64,000 nt of DNA from Brevundimonas bullata. GTDB taxonomy: Bacteria > Pseudomonadota > Alphaproteobacteria > Caulobacterales > Caulobacteraceae. Under the pieces are notes generated by a model, which worked only from the letters and a program-made list of their open reading frames with translations, had not been told where the DNA came from and searched no databases. Numbering within the stretch: position 1 is the stretch's first letter; each line of letters begins with the position of its first letter. Of the stretch, positions 19,712-32,959 are shown in pieces. The stretch lies in NCBI RefSeq assembly GCF_003350205.1, contig NZ_QLLC01000004.1, positions 62,001-126,000 on the forward strand, given 5' to 3'. A program made the position numbers and the translations under genes.

Positions 19712-19866
19712 GATCGTGGTGTCCTTTTTCCGATCAAACCTAGCGTGGGCGAGTAAAAGGACCTGCGGTCCCTCGGAACGGTGCAGGCCGGGATGTCTCC
19801 CCGGGCCGCGCCACGCCCACGTGCGAAGTGCGCGCGCTCTCTAGGCGGATTGTTCGGAAAAGGCAA
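19712..19866 (-). promoter_or_regulatory. Candidate rpsB promoter and leader
   Basis: On the minus strand a TTGCCT (19861-19866) lies 17 bases from a TAGAGA (19838-19843), a plausible sigma-70 type promoter. It would give a GC-rich leader of about 120 bases. The leader contains a small GGACC/GGTCC stem (19759-19771) followed by TTTT, which might be an attenuator; this part is weak. Confidence 0.4.
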
Positions 19867-19875
19867 GCCAATCAG

Positions 19876-20220
19876 TCAGAAGCTGCGCCCGTCCACGCGC
19901 GTCGCCGTCCAGCTCCAGGGCTCCACATCGGTCAGCGTCCGCACATTGATCGCTGCGACCTCCGACCCGTCCGGCGCCACGCCATAGCCGAAGGGCTGAA
20001 CCCCGCAGGTCTTGCAGAAGCGGTGATCGATCTTGTGCTGGTTGAAGAAGTAGGAGGTGGTGGCGTCCTCGCCCGCCGTCTGGCGGAAGGCTGCGCGCGG
20101 CGCGAAAGCCAGAACGAAGCCCTTTCGATAGCAGTGCGAACAGTTGCACTCGATCAGGCCCTCCAGCCCGACCTCGACCTCATAGGCCACTGCGCCGCAG
20201 TGGCAGGACCCCTTATGCAC
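19876..20220 (-). CDS. GFA/CENP-V family zinc-binding protein
   Basis: A 114-residue protein with the full set of family cysteines: CHCG at the start, CNCSHC about 25 residues later, and CKTCG near the middle. These bind two zinc ions in glutathione-dependent formaldehyde-activating (GFA) domain proteins. Most such proteins have no proven activity; a glutathione S-hydroxymethyl transfer role is known only for some. It is transcribed on the minus strand after the DUF3224 gene, 21 bases away, and ends before the rpsB promoter region. Confidence 0.88.
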   Translation of the reverse strand: MHKGSCHCGAVAYEVEVGLEGLIECNCSHCYRKGFVLAFAPRAAFRQTAGEDATTSYFFNQHKIDHRFCKTCGVQPFGYGVAPDGSEVAAINVRTLTDVEPWSWTATRVDGRSF

Positions 20221-20241
20221 GGTCAGGTTCGCTCTCCTCCC

Positions 20242-20654
20242 TCAAGATGTCGGCAGACTGTATTCCAGATCGTAGTGATGAACGCCGTCCTTGATCGTCA
20301 GATGAAAGACCCCGGCGATCCCCGCCAGGTCCCCAGCCCCCGATCCCGGCACGATGGTGATCAGCAGCTCCTGCGCGCCCCGGTCCATCAGACCGCGATG
20401 CACCAGGGTGAAGGCCCCTTCGCGACCGTCGATGACGCCGCGAACCCGGTCGAGCGCCACATAGGCGCCGGACCGCTCCGGGCTCATCGTCGCCAGCATT
20501 TCGCCGGCGGCGGTTCCGATCAGGTCGCCATGAAAGGTCTTGGCCAGAAGCATGCGTCCCGGCGCGTCCGACGCGGCGCCCTCCGCCGGCTGGACCGGAG
20601 TGATGACGACCTCAAATGTCCCGCGTGCATTCTTCATGACCAGCCCCTCGTCCA

Positions 20655-20655
<1 letters not shown>
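20242..20655 (-). CDS. DUF3224 domain protein
   Basis: A 137-residue protein that I assign to DUF3224 on its overall pattern: a beta-barrel-like small domain with GTFEVVITPVQP near the start, SGAYVALDRVRGVIDGREGA in the middle and the closing HYDLEYSLP. Proteins of this family are structurally related to the allene oxide cyclase barrel; no reaction is established. The ATG at 20655 shares one base with the dnaE stop (TGATG), implying translational coupling to dnaE. An internal ATG six codons later (MKNARG) is an alternative start. Confidence 0.8.
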
Positions 20656-24116
<3,461 letters not shown>

Positions 24117-24200
24117 CTCCGCTGATCCCGAAAACCGGGACCTCTCATATCCGACCGCCGCGCGGCCGAAGTTTGATCATGCAGGGAGTCGATGCGGCGA

Positions 24201-24290
24201 TCACGTCACCAGGAAAGACGCCTGCCAGATCATCCAGACGAAGCCGCCGCACGACGCAAGCGACAGCATATCCCTCACCCAACGCGACAT
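24201..24290 (-). CDS. sidA: 29-residue inner-membrane protein, probable SOS division inhibitor SidA
   Basis: A 30-codon frame (ATG at 24290, TGA at 24201). The peptide starts MSRWVRDMLSLAS, continues CGGFVWMIWQASFLVT and ends there: a short basic N-terminus and one membrane helix. A GGGGA ribosome-binding site sits about ten bases upstream. A LexA-type box overlaps the promoter. In Caulobacter crescentus, SidA is a 29-residue, LexA-repressed inner-membrane peptide that blocks division through FtsW. The length, topology, LexA control and, as I recall, the position beside dnaE all match. Seen: the frame, promoter, box and hydrophobicity. Inferred: orthology, since I cannot align it here. Confidence 0.75.
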   Translation of the reverse strand: MSRWVRDMLSLASCGGFVWMIWQASFLVT

Positions 24291-24311
24291 CGGCTTATCC
24301 CCAGTTAGCGT

Positions 24312-24353
24312 GTTCCTGAAACGTTCTATATTCCCGCTTTGTTCTCATTGCAA
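24312..24353 (-). promoter_or_regulatory. SOS promoter with LexA box for the 29-codon gene
   Basis: On the minus strand a -35 TTGCAA (24348-24353) is followed after exactly 17 bases by a -10 TATAGA (24325-24330). The alphaproteobacterial LexA box GTTC-N7-GTTC (24312-24326, read as GAAC-N7-GAAC on the minus strand) overlaps the -10 and the expected start site, an ideal repressor position. The box ends 21 bases before the ATG. Confidence 0.8.
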
Positions 24354-24427
24354 GCGCCCTTGAACGCGCACAGCCATCCGTCTTCCCGGCTTGCGCGTAT
24401 GCTGAAGAGAATGACCGGGAGTGTCCT

Positions 24428-25060
24428 ATGTCGCGCCTTCTGCCTCTGATCGGCCTGATCCTGACGGCGGCCTGCTCGCCCAGCGAAGCGCCCGCCAGCG
24501 CCGCGCCGCTGGAGCCCGCCCCGCCCGGCTATCAGACGGCGGTCTTCGCCGGCGGCTGTTTCTGGTCCAGCGAAAAGGCGTTCGACGGCCTGCCCGGCGT
24601 GCGCTCGGCGGTGTCGGGCTTCGTCGGCGGCACGCGGCCCAACCCGACCTATGAGCAGGTGATCCGAGGCGGGACCGGCTATCGCGAGGCCGTGGAGGTG
24701 ACGTTTGATCCCGCCGTCGTCAGCTATCGCACGCTAGTCGATCGCTACTGGCGCACTATCGACCCCACCGATCAGACCGGCCAGTTCTGCGATCAGGGCC
24801 CGTCCTATGTCACGGCGGTCTATGCCACAGAGGCCCAGACGGCGGTCGCACAGGCGTCTCGCCGAGCGGCTCAGGCCGCGCTGGGCGCCAAGGGTTCGCG
24901 CTTCACCACCCCGGTCTATCCCGCCATGCGTTTCTGGCCCGCCGGCGCCGAGCATCAGGACTACGCCCGGCGACGGCCCGCCCAATATGAAAGCTATCGC
25001 GTGGGTTGCCGTCGCAGCGTCAGGCTGCGCGCCCTGTGGGGCGACGCCGCCGTGGGCTGA
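24428..25060 (+). CDS. msrA: Lipoprotein peptide-methionine (S)-S-oxide reductase MsrA
   Basis: A 210-residue protein with a lipoprotein signal (lipobox LTAAC, Cys16) and an MsrA domain. The active-site motif is GGCFWSSE with the catalytic Cys44. The family regions GVRSAVSGFVGG, TYEQVIRGGTGYREAVEV and a late AEHQDYARRRP follow, and a possible resolving cysteine lies in RVGC near the C-terminus. It reduces methionine-S-sulfoxide; the lipid anchor places it in the envelope, where it would repair oxidised periplasmic proteins. It is divergent from the sidA-like gene and convergent with lolD. A GGGAG sequence about six bases upstream supports the ATG. Confidence 0.95.
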   Translation: MSRLLPLIGLILTAACSPSEAPASAAPLEPAPPGYQTAVFAGGCFWSSEKAFDGLPGVRSAVSGFVGGTRPNPTYEQVIRGGTGYREAVEVTFDPAVVSYRTLVDRYWRTIDPTDQTGQFCDQGPSYVTAVYATEAQTAVAQASRRAAQAALGAKGSRFTTPVYPAMRFWPAGAEHQDYARRRPAQYESYRVGCRRSVRLRALWGDAAVG

Positions 25061-25091
25061 TCAGCAGGCGCAAGACCTCAATCGGCTGGCC

Positions 25092-25800
<709 letters not shown>

Positions 25801-25808
<8 letters not shown>

Positions 25809-27111
25809 AGCGCAGGGCCTCCACCGGGTCGATCCGCGACGCGTTCCACGACGGCGGCAGGCTGGCGAGGCAGCTCATGAAGAAGGAGAAGACCGCGACC
25901 CAGGTCACGTCCCACGGATCGACCAGGGCCGGAATGGCGTCCAGCATATAGACGTCGGCGTTGAACAGCTGCACCCCGGTGATGCCTTCGATGAAGTGCT
26001 GGATCGCGCCGATGTTCAGGCAGAACAGCAGGCCCAGCACCAGACCGGCGATGGTGCCGCCAATGCCGATAGCGGCGCCGGAGATGAAGAAGATGCGCAG
26101 GATCGACGAGGGACTGGCCCCCACGGTGCGCAGGATGGCGATATCGCGGGTCTTGTTCTTCACCAGCATGACGATGCCGCTGATGATGTTCATGGCGGCG
26201 ATGGCCACGACCAGGCCCAGGATGATGCTCATGGCCACACGCTCGACCTTCAGCGCGCCCCAGAAGGCGGCCAGGCGGGTGCGCCAGTCGCTGACGATGC
26301 TGCCGGGACCGGCGGCCTGCTGCACAGGCGCCAGCAGGGTTTCGACCTGATCGGGCTCGGCCACCTTCATCTCGATGACGTCCCAGACGCCCTCCTTGCC
26401 GAAGAAGAGCTGGGCCTGTTCCAGCGGCATGAAGATGAAGGCGCGGTCGTAGTCGGCGGTGCCGGAGCTGAAGATGCCGCCGACGCGGTAGGTCTTTTCC
26501 AGCCCGCCGAGGTTGCCGAAGGCGCTGTCGGCCCCGGTCGGCGAATAGATGGACAGGGCGCTGCCCACGGTTAGCCCCATCTGGTCGGCCAGAGCCTTGC
26601 CGATCAGGATATTGTCGCCGCCATAGGCGCCTTGGCCGAAGGAGGCCCGCATCTCAGGCGTCAGGCTGTCATAGACGAACTTGGTAGAGGCCAGATCCTG
26701 AGGCCTCACGCCGCGCACGACGCCGCCGGTCATCTGACCGCCCGCACGGAACATGGCGGGGGATTCCGTCAGCGGCGTCACCGAGACGACGCCGGGGACG
26801 TCGCTGATCCGCTTCACCGTCGCGTCGCGGTCGGGCGAGGTCAGCACCGGCCCCTGGACATACATATGCCCGTTGAACGACAGCATCCGCCCCAGCAGTT
26901 CGCTGCGGAAGCCGGCCATGATGCTCATCACGCTGATCAGCACCGCCACGGCCAGCATGATGCCGATGAAGCTGATGATGGCGATCAGGGCGACCCCGCC
27001 CTCCTTGCGCTTGGCGCGCAGGTAGCGAAGGGCCAGTCCGATCTCCCAGGCGGAGAAGGGACCGGCGGGCTTTACGGCAGGCGGCGCGGAGGCCGTCGCG
27101 GCGTCGGTCAT
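25801..27111 (-). CDS. Lipoprotein-releasing ABC transporter permease (LolC/LolE family)
   Basis: A 436-residue permease with an N-terminal membrane helix ([20 protein letters not shown]), a large periplasmic MacB-like domain and three C-terminal membrane helices; [19 protein letters not shown] is the conserved cytoplasmic coupling region. With LolD it extracts mature lipoproteins from the inner membrane. Only one permease gene is present here, so it may act as a homodimer (LolF type) rather than a LolC-LolE pair, as inferred for many alphaproteobacteria. Its ATG overlaps the proS stop by four bases. Confidence 0.93.
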
Positions 27112-28424
27112 TGCGTCAGCAGCTCCAGGGCAGCGTCCAGCGGCAGGGTTTGCTTCTCGCCGGTGGCGCGGCGTTTCAGTTCAACCACGCCGTCAGCCAG
27201 GCCCTTGGGGCCGATGGTCAGTTGCCACGGCACGCCGATCAGGTCGGCGGTGGCGAACTTGCCGCCGGGACGCTCGTCGGTGTCGTCGTAGAGGACGTCC
27301 TTGCCCAGGGCTTCGAGCTTGGCCACGGCGTCTTCACAGGCGGCCGACACGGCTTCGTCGTTGGCGCGCAGGTTGATCACCACCACGTCGAACGGGGCGA
27401 CCGAGTCCGGCCAGATGATGCCGCCGGCGTCGTGGCTGGCCTCGATGATGGCGCCCATCAGACGCGACACGCCGACGCCGTAGCTGCCCATGTGGACCTC
27501 GGTGTCCTGACCGTCCGGTCCGGCGACCTTGGCCTTCATCGGGGCCGAGTATTTCGTGCCGAAGTAGAAGATGTGGCCGACCTCGATGCCGCGCGCCGAC
27601 AGGCGGTCGCCCTCGGCGGTCTGGCTCTCGAACTGGGCCGCGTCGTGCATTTCCTCGGTCGCGGCGTAGAGAGCCGTGCGCTCGTTGAAGACGCCTTCCA
27701 GTTGTTCGACGCTGAGGTTGTGGCCCGGCGCGTCCATCTCGACCAGCTTGCGGTCGCAGAAGACCTCGCTCTCGCCGGTCTCGGCCAGAACGATGAACTC
27801 GTGGCTCAGGTCGCCGCCGATGGGGCCGGTGTCGGCGCGCATCGGCACGGCCTTCAGGCCCAGACGCGAGAAGGTGTTCAGGTAGGCGGCGAACATCCGC
27901 TTGTAGGCGATGCGGGCCGAGGCCTCGTCCAGATCGAAGGAATAGGCGTCCTTCATCAGGAACTCGCGGCCGCGCATGACGCCGAACCGCGGACGGCGCT
28001 CGTCGCGGAACTTCCACTGGATGTGGAAGAGGTTCAGCGGCAGGGCCTTGTACGACTTCACATAGGCCCGGAAGATATCCGTGACCATTTCCTCGTTGGT
28101 CGGTCCGTACAGCAGTTCGCGCTCATGACGGTCGGCGATGCGCAGCATCTCGGGACCGTAGGCGTCGTAACGCCCGGACTCACGCCACAGGTCGGCCAGT
28201 TGCAGCGTCGGCATCAGCAGTTCGACCGCCCCTGCCCGCTCCTGCTCCTGACGCACGATGCCTTCGATCTTGCGCAGGACGCGCAGGCCCAGCGGCAGCC
28301 AGGCGTAGATGCCGGCGGCCTCCTGTTTGATCATGCCCGCGCGCAGCATCAGCTGGTGCGACACGATCTGGGCGTCGGAAGGGGCTTCTTTGAGGGTCGG
28401 CAGGAAGTAGCGCGACAGGCGCAT
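27108..28424 (-). CDS. proS: Prolyl-tRNA synthetase (short form)
   Basis: A 438-residue class II aminoacyl-tRNA synthetase that charges tRNA-Pro. It begins [20 protein letters not shown] and has motif 1/2 regions including [13 protein letters not shown] and [20 protein letters not shown], and motif 3 [14 protein letters not shown]. It ends with an anticodon-binding domain ([20 protein letters not shown]). It is shorter than the roughly 570-residue E. coli enzyme because the editing insertion is absent, as is usual in alphaproteobacteria. It leads the proS-lolC/E-lolD operon. Confidence 0.97.
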   Translation of the reverse strand: MRLSRYFLPTLKEAPSDAQIVSHQLMLRAGMIKQEAAGIYAWLPLGLRVLRKIEGIVRQEQERAGAVELLMPTLQLADLWRESGRYDAYGPEMLRIADRHERELLYGPTNEEMVTDIFRAYVKSYKALPLNLFHIQWKFRDERRPRFGVMRGREFLMKDAYSFDLDEASARIAYKRMFAAYLNTFSRLGLKAVPMRADTGPIGGDLSHEFIVLAETGESEVFCDRKLVEMDAPGHNLSVEQLEGVFNERTALYAATEEMHDAAQFESQTAEGDRLSARGIEVGHIFYFGTKYSAPMKAKVAGPDGQDTEVHMGSYGVGVSRLMGAIIEASHDAGGIIWPDSVAPFDVVVINLRANDEAVSAACEDAVAKLEALGKDVLYDDTDERPGGKFATADLIGVPWQLTIGPKGLADGVVELKRRATGEKQTLPLDAALELLTQ

Positions 28425-28482
28425 GTGAGAATCTCTGCAAAATCAGTCTGGCCCGAGGTTAACCGGGCGAATGGGGCGAAAG

Positions 28483-28749
28483 CTAGAGCGCAGGTCCGCG
28501 CGAAAAGTCCGGCAGCGGCATCCACCCCGTCGAGACGATGAAGACGATGAAGGCCCAGACGATGGCCGACACCCAGGTCGTGGTGATGAACTTCTTCTTC
28601 AGCTGGGGATTAGCGGGCGCGCCCCACTGGCTGCCGTCGGTCGGCGGCGTCTCGACCTGCTTGGACGAGCCCAACGGCAGGATCGTGAACAGCACGATCC
28701 ACCACGAGGTCAGATACAGCGCCACCAGGGTGAAGGGGCCAAGAGGCAT
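28483..28749 (-). CDS. DUF1467 family small membrane protein
   Basis: An 88-residue protein with two membrane helices (LVALYLTSWWIVLFTILPLG and WVSAIVWAFIVFIVSTGW) joined by a short polar loop containing SQWGAPANPQLKKKF. This pattern matches DUF1467, a small inner-membrane family widespread in alphaproteobacteria and often found near proS and lolC. No function is known. It lies 58 bases upstream of proS on the same strand. Confidence 0.85.
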   Translation of the reverse strand: MPLGPFTLVALYLTSWWIVLFTILPLGSSKQVETPPTDGSQWGAPANPQLKKKFITTTWVSAIVWAFIVFIVSTGWMPLPDFSRGPAL

Positions 28750-28839
28750 CGGGGCATTCCATCCATCGGTTCGTGCGCCCTTCGCATTCCGCTCACGTCA
28801 GGCGCGGGCTAAGGAAGGGCGCGAAACAAGGACGCCCTC

Positions 28840-29199
28840 ATGCCACAGATCACCCTGGAACACTCCCCCCATTTCGACGGGACAGATTGGCGCGCCCTGG
28901 CGCTGGAGATCCATCAGCTGTGCGTGGACCTGGTCGGCGCGACGACCCAGGCCTGCAAGACGCGCATCGTGCGCTGCGACGACCTGATCATCGCCGACGG
29001 CGACCCGGCCCAGGCCATGGTCCACTGCGACCTGCGCATCCTGACCGGACGGACGCAGGAACAGAAGACGGCGCTGGGCGAAGCGGTTCAGGCGGCGCTG
29101 CTGGCGGGGGTAAAGGCCTATGACGGCCCGGCGCAGATTTCGGTCGAGATCGGGGCGCTGGACAAGGACAATTATCGGAAGGTCACGCTGGAAGGCTGA
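28840..29199 (+). CDS. 5-carboxymethyl-2-hydroxymuconate delta-isomerase family protein
   Basis: A 119-residue tautomerase-superfamily protein. It starts MPQITLEHS, so removal of the initiator Met would expose the catalytic Pro1 of this superfamily. The region MVHCDLRILTGRTQEQKTAL matches the CHMI (HpcD) family, which isomerises an intermediate of homoprotocatechuate degradation. No other genes of that pathway are nearby, so the substrate here is unproven. It stands alone on the plus strand, divergent from the DUF1467 gene. Confidence 0.85.
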   Translation: MPQITLEHSPHFDGTDWRALALEIHQLCVDLVGATTQACKTRIVRCDDLIIADGDPAQAMVHCDLRILTGRTQEQKTALGEAVQAALLAGVKAYDGPAQISVEIGALDKDNYRKVTLEG

Positions 29200-29206
29200 C
29201 GAGACA

Positions 29207-29376
29207 AAGCCCTCTCCCGCTGGGAGAGGGCTTGAGCCTCCAAGAGCGTAGCGATTGGTCAGGCGAAAGGGTGAGGGTCGAAGGCGTCCGTCGGCGTCAG
29301 CCGCAGCGGCTTACGCCGACGGATATCGCCAACCCTCATCCGGCCCTTCGGGCCACCTTCTCCCATCGGGAGAAGG
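29207..29376. repeat. Mosaic of palindromes between convergent genes
   Basis: This stretch is almost all inverted repeats: a 12-bp stem with three-base loop (29207-29218 with 29222-29233); an 11-bp plus 6-bp interrupted hairpin (29287-29323); GGCCC-TTC-GGGCC (29342-29354); and a 9-bp stem with three-base loop (29356-29376). The outer GTGAGGGT (29271-29278) also faces ACCCTCAT (29332-29339). The layout is like a REP/BIME-type dispersed intergenic element and could end transcription from both sides. Confidence 0.7.
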
Positions 29377-29382
29377 ACAGCG

Positions 29383-29721
29383 TCAGGGATGCGGACGCCC
29401 GATCCCGTACCGCGCGGCCCAGTAGGGCAGGATGTCGTCGTCCTGCAAGAACCGGGCGCCGATCTCTGCGCTGACCTGGGCGTCCGGCCAGTCGAACTCG
29501 CCGTCCAGCACCAGCAGCGGGCAGCTTTGGTTGGCCTCCCCCACCTCGGCCACCACGGCGGCGCGCGGACGCGGGTGGTCCAGGTGCGTGACCTGGACCT
29601 GCTCGCGCAGACGGGGATAGAGGCTCAGAACGCCCTCGATCCGGGCGCCGGGCGGGCAGTACCAGGGCCCGCCCTGATCGTCGAACCAGTCAGCGTTCAG
29701 CAGATAAAGCCGATCCGTCAT
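29383..29721 (-). CDS. DUF3088 family protein
   Basis: A 112-residue protein that I match to DUF3088 (thioredoxin-like fold) by LYLLNADWFDDQGGPWYCPP at the start, RIEGVLSLYPRL and HPRPRAAVVAEVGEANQSCP in the middle, and PLLVLDGEF after it. Only one cysteine is present at the site where a CxxC-like pair might be expected (WYCPPG), so redox activity is doubtful. Its ATG overlaps the rnj stop (TAATG), making it the last gene of the nuo-birA-coaX-rnj run. The role is unknown. Confidence 0.75.
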   Translation of the reverse strand: MTDRLYLLNADWFDDQGGPWYCPPGARIEGVLSLYPRLREQVQVTHLDHPRPRAAVVAEVGEANQSCPLLVLDGEFDWPDAQVSAEIGARFLQDDDILPYWAARYGIGRPHP

Positions 29722-31397
29722 TACAGACGCAGGATGACGGTTTCGACGATGGGACGACGGTCCCAGATCTGCTGGCTGGCCTTTTTCAGCACGCGGCTGA
29801 CGGCCTGTTCGACCACCAGTTCATCGTCCAGCGCATCGCCCTTCAGCTTGCGAACCGCCTGTTCGGCACGCTCGGCCAGATCGTCGAGGATGTCCCCCAG
29901 AGGACGGTCCTCGTCGCCTGGCAGGCCGATGCCGCGCACGTCGATGTCGCTGACGATCTTGCCGCGCTTGTCCATGGCGAAGCTGACGACCAGGACGCCG
30001 TTGGAGGCCGCGTGCCGACGCTCGCGCAGGGCCTCGCCCGCCTCCTCGACCAGCATACCGCCATCGACGAACAGACGGCCCGAGGGCACTTCGTCGATGA
30101 TGGCCGCGGGCCCGGGGGCCAGACGCACCATGTCGCCGTTGCGCGGGGTCACGGTTTCCGGGACCAGCATTTCCTTGGCCAGGATGGCGTGCTCCATCAG
30201 GTGGCGGCGCATCCCGTGGGTCGGCACCGCAATCTGCGGACGGGCCCAACCGTACATCTGGCGCAGTTCGTCACGGCACGGGTGGCCGGAGACGTGGATG
30301 CCCGGATGGTCCTTCTCGGTGTAGAGGCGCACGCCCTTGTCGGCCATCTTGTCTTGCAGGCGGCCGATCGACAGCTCGTTGCCGGGGATGACCCGCGACG
30401 AGAAGATGCAGTGGTCGCCCTTGCCCAGCCGGATGAAGGGGTGGGTCCCCTCGGCCACGCGTGACAGGGCGGCGCGGACTTCGCCCTGGCTGCCGGTGCA
30501 AAGATACAGGATCTCGTCGGCGGGCCAGACGCGGGCTTCCTGCTCGCTGAGGAAGGGCTTCACATCGCTGAGCATGCCGACCGACTTGGCAGCCGCGGTG
30601 ATGCGGTGCATCGAACGACCGGCCAGGGCCACGCGGCGGCCGGCGGCCTCGGCGGCGCGGATGACGCTGTCCATGCGGGCGACGTTGGAGGCGAAGCAGC
30701 CGACGGCGACCCGGCCCTTCAGGTCCTTGATCAGGTCGGCGATCGCCACCTTCACATCGCCTTCGGACCCGGCTGAGCCTTCCACGAAGACGTTGGTGCT
30801 GTCGCAGACCATGGCCAGCACGCCTTCGTCGCCGAGACGCTTGATGGCCTCCACGTCGGTGCGGTCGCCCACGACGGGATCGTCGTCGATCTTCCAGTCG
30901 CCGGTGTGCAGGATCGTGCCCAGCGGCGTCTTGATCGCCAGACCGTTCGGCTCGGCGATCGAGTGGGTCAGCGTCACATAGGTCACGTCGAACGGACCCA
31001 GGTTCACGGCACCGCCCAGCGGCACTTCGTTCAGTTCGACGTCATCGAGGATATTGGCGTCGCGCAGCTTTTCACGGATCAGATAGGCGGTGAAGGGCGT
31101 CGCATACAGCGGTGCCTGAATGCGCGGCCACAGCCAGCCCAGGGCGCCGATGTGGTCTTCGTGGGCGTGCGTCAGCACGATGCCCAGGATGGTCTCGCCT
31201 TCCAGGAAGGAGGGATCGGGCACGATCACGTCCACGCCGGGCGTGGAGGGATCGCCGAAGGTCACGCCGACGTCGACGAGAATCCATTTGCGGTCATGCG
31301 CCGGGCCGAAGCCATAGGCGTTGAGGTTCATACCGATCTCGTTCGAGCCGCCCAGCGGCAGGAAGACGAGTTCGTCGTTTTGAGTTTTCTTTGTCAT
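29721..31397 (-). CDS. rnj: Ribonuclease J
   Basis: A 558-residue metallo-beta-lactamase/beta-CASP nuclease with endo- and 5'-3' exonuclease activity on RNA. The zinc motif HAHEDHIGALGW is at about residue 77, with later metal ligands in LTHSIAEPNG and HTGDWKIDDDP, and beta-CASP regions CDSTNVFVEGSAGSEGD and LYLCTGSQGEVRAALSRVA. The C-terminal domain ends IWDRRPIVETVILRL. In alphaproteobacteria RNase J takes part in rRNA 5' maturation and mRNA turnover. It starts six bases after coaX ends. Confidence 0.96.
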   Translation of the reverse strand: MTKKTQNDELVFLPLGGSNEIGMNLNAYGFGPAHDRKWILVDVGVTFGDPSTPGVDVIVPDPSFLEGETILGIVLTHAHEDHIGALGWLWPRIQAPLYATPFTAYLIREKLRDANILDDVELNEVPLGGAVNLGPFDVTYVTLTHSIAEPNGLAIKTPLGTILHTGDWKIDDDPVVGDRTDVEAIKRLGDEGVLAMVCDSTNVFVEGSAGSEGDVKVAIADLIKDLKGRVAVGCFASNVARMDSVIRAAEAAGRRVALAGRSMHRITAAAKSVGMLSDVKPFLSEQEARVWPADEILYLCTGSQGEVRAALSRVAEGTHPFIRLGKGDHCIFSSRVIPGNELSIGRLQDKMADKGVRLYTEKDHPGIHVSGHPCRDELRQMYGWARPQIAVPTHGMRRHLMEHAILAKEMLVPETVTPRNGDMVRLAPGPAAIIDEVPSGRLFVDGGMLVEEAGEALRERRHAASNGVLVVSFAMDKRGKIVSDIDVRGIGLPGDEDRPLGDILDDLAERAEQAVRKLKGDALDDELVVEQAVSRVLKKASQQIWDRRPIVETVILRL

Positions 31398-31403
31398 GCG
31401 TCC

Positions 31404-32207
31404 CTAAAGGTGGGTATTCCGCCGCCAGATTTCGAGTAGGCCGCGGATAGTCAGGTCCGGATCGAACCGGTCGATTGATTGGGTTGAGCCTTCAAACAGC
31501 GAGGCGACGCCGCCGGTGCCGACGACCGTCATGGGCTTGCCCCACTCGGCCTTGATGCGGTCCACCAGCCCTTCGATCAGGGCGATATAACCCCAGAAGA
31601 CGCCGGATTGCATGGAGGTGACGGTGTCGCGCCCGATGACGACCTCGGGGCGTTGAATGGCGATGCGCGGCAGCTTGGCCGCCGCTTCGTGCAAGGCTTG
31701 TAGCGACAGGTTGATGCCGGGCGCGATCAGTCCGCCCTCGAAGGCGCCCTGCCCCCGCTCGGCTCCGCCCGACACCACGTCGAAGGTCGTGGCCGTGCCG
31801 CTGTCGATCAGCAGCAGGTCGCCCTCATAGACTTGCAGCGCGCCGATGGCGTTGACCAGACGGTCCGCCCCGGCCTCGCTGGGCTTGGGAATGCGAACCT
31901 CGATGCCGAGGTTGACGTTCTCGCCGATCACCAGGGGTTCGACGTGGATGTAGCGCCGCGCCAGGTTGCGCAGGTTGAAGATCGACTGCGGCACCACGCT
32001 GGAGATGATGCAGCCATCCAGATCCTTCATGCTGAGGCCTGAGCTCAGCTTGGCCCCGCCCATCTCGAACAGTTGGTGCAGCCAGACGGCGTATTCATCC
32101 GCCGTGCGCATGGCGTCGGTGGCCGTGCGCCACTGGGCGATCCATTCATTGCCGTGGTAAACGGCGAACAGTGTGTTGGTGTTGCCTTGCTCGATCGCCA
32201 GCAGCAT
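31404..32207 (-). CDS. coaX: Type III pantothenate kinase CoaX
   Basis: A 267-residue ASKHA-fold kinase catalysing the first step of coenzyme A synthesis. The N-terminal phosphate loop [14 protein letters not shown], the middle [11 protein letters not shown] and the [14 protein letters not shown] motif define type III (CoaX) enzymes, which are not inhibited by CoA. One odd point is EQGNT where most members have DxGNT. Its start overlaps the birA stop by one base; the birA-coaX-rnj order after nuoN is also found in relatives. Confidence 0.95.
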   Translation of the reverse strand: MLLAIEQGNTNTLFAVYHGNEWIAQWRTATDAMRTADEYAVWLHQLFEMGGAKLSSGLSMKDLDGCIISSVVPQSIFNLRNLARRYIHVEPLVIGENVNLGIEVRIPKPSEAGADRLVNAIGALQVYEGDLLLIDSGTATTFDVVSGGAERGQGAFEGGLIAPGINLSLQALHEAAAKLPRIAIQRPEVVIGRDTVTSMQSGVFWGYIALIEGLVDRIKAEWGKPMTVVGTGGVASLFEGSTQSIDRFDPDLTIRGLLEIWRRNTHL

Positions 32208-32953
32208 CAGGCGGCCTCTCCGAAAAAGACATCGCCGGCGGAGATCACGCGCAAGCGTCCGTCCGGCAGTTTCAGGCGCAGCGAACCGTCCGCCTCGACC
32301 CCGTCAGCCGTGCCGATCAGGGTCTCGTTCGTCAGTCGCGCCGTGCAGGGGCCGTGCAGACCGGGCGTCCGCGCGATCCAGGCGTCGAGAATGGGTTGGA
32401 AGCCCAGCGTCGTCCAGCGATCCAGCCAGACGCCGAAGGTCTCGGCCAGAGCCTTGGCGGCCTCATCCACCGACGGCGGCGAAACGACGCCATGCGCCAG
32501 ATGTTCAGCGATGCAGGTAGCCGGCCGTTCGGTCTCGCCCGGCGTCTGGCTCAGGTTCACGCCGATCCCGACCGCCAGCCACAGGCCGCCTGAAGGGGCC
32601 GGGCCGGACTCGATGAGAATGCCGGAGGTCTTGCGACCGTCCAGCAGCACGTCATTGGGCCATTTTATCGTGACCAGGGCCGGTGGGACATAGCGGTCCA
32701 GCAGGTCCGCCACCGCCAGCGAGGCGGCGAAGGTCAGTTGGGCCGCTTCGGCGGGCGATTTCTGCGTCAGCAACAGCAGCGAGGTGAAGAGATTGCCGCT
32801 GTCGCTGCCCCACTGGCGTCCGCGACGGCCACGGCCAGCCGTCTGCCGCCGCGCCGCGATCCACAGCGGTCCGACCTCGCCCGCCTCGGCGCGGCGTCGC
32901 GCCTCGGCGTTGGTGGAGTCGGTTTCGTCGAGGATCAGGACCGGGGCCGTCAA
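32207..32953 (-). CDS. birA: Biotin-[acetyl-CoA-carboxylase] ligase
   Basis: A 248-residue biotin protein ligase. It makes biotinyl-AMP and transfers biotin to the carrier subunit of acetyl-CoA carboxylase. It starts directly with the catalytic domain ([20 protein letters not shown]) and so lacks the DNA-binding domain of E. coli BirA, and cannot be a repressor of that type. The biotinyl-AMP loop appears as [15 protein letters not shown], followed by [19 protein letters not shown]. It is six bases downstream of nuoN. Confidence 0.95.
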   Translation of the reverse strand: MTAPVLILDETDSTNAEARRRAEAGEVGPLWIAARRQTAGRGRRGRQWGSDSGNLFTSLLLLTQKSPAEAAQLTFAASLAVADLLDRYVPPALVTIKWPNDVLLDGRKTSGILIESGPAPSGGLWLAVGIGVNLSQTPGETERPATCIAEHLAHGVVSPPSVDEAAKALAETFGVWLDRWTTLGFQPILDAWIARTPGLHGPCTARLTNETLIGTADGVEADGSLRLKLPDGRLRVISAGDVFFGEAA

Positions 32954-32959
32954 GCGCCC

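Noticed and set aside
29207..29376. CRISPR array
   Set aside because: The palindromes differ from each other and are not regularly spaced repeats with spacers; no cas genes are present.
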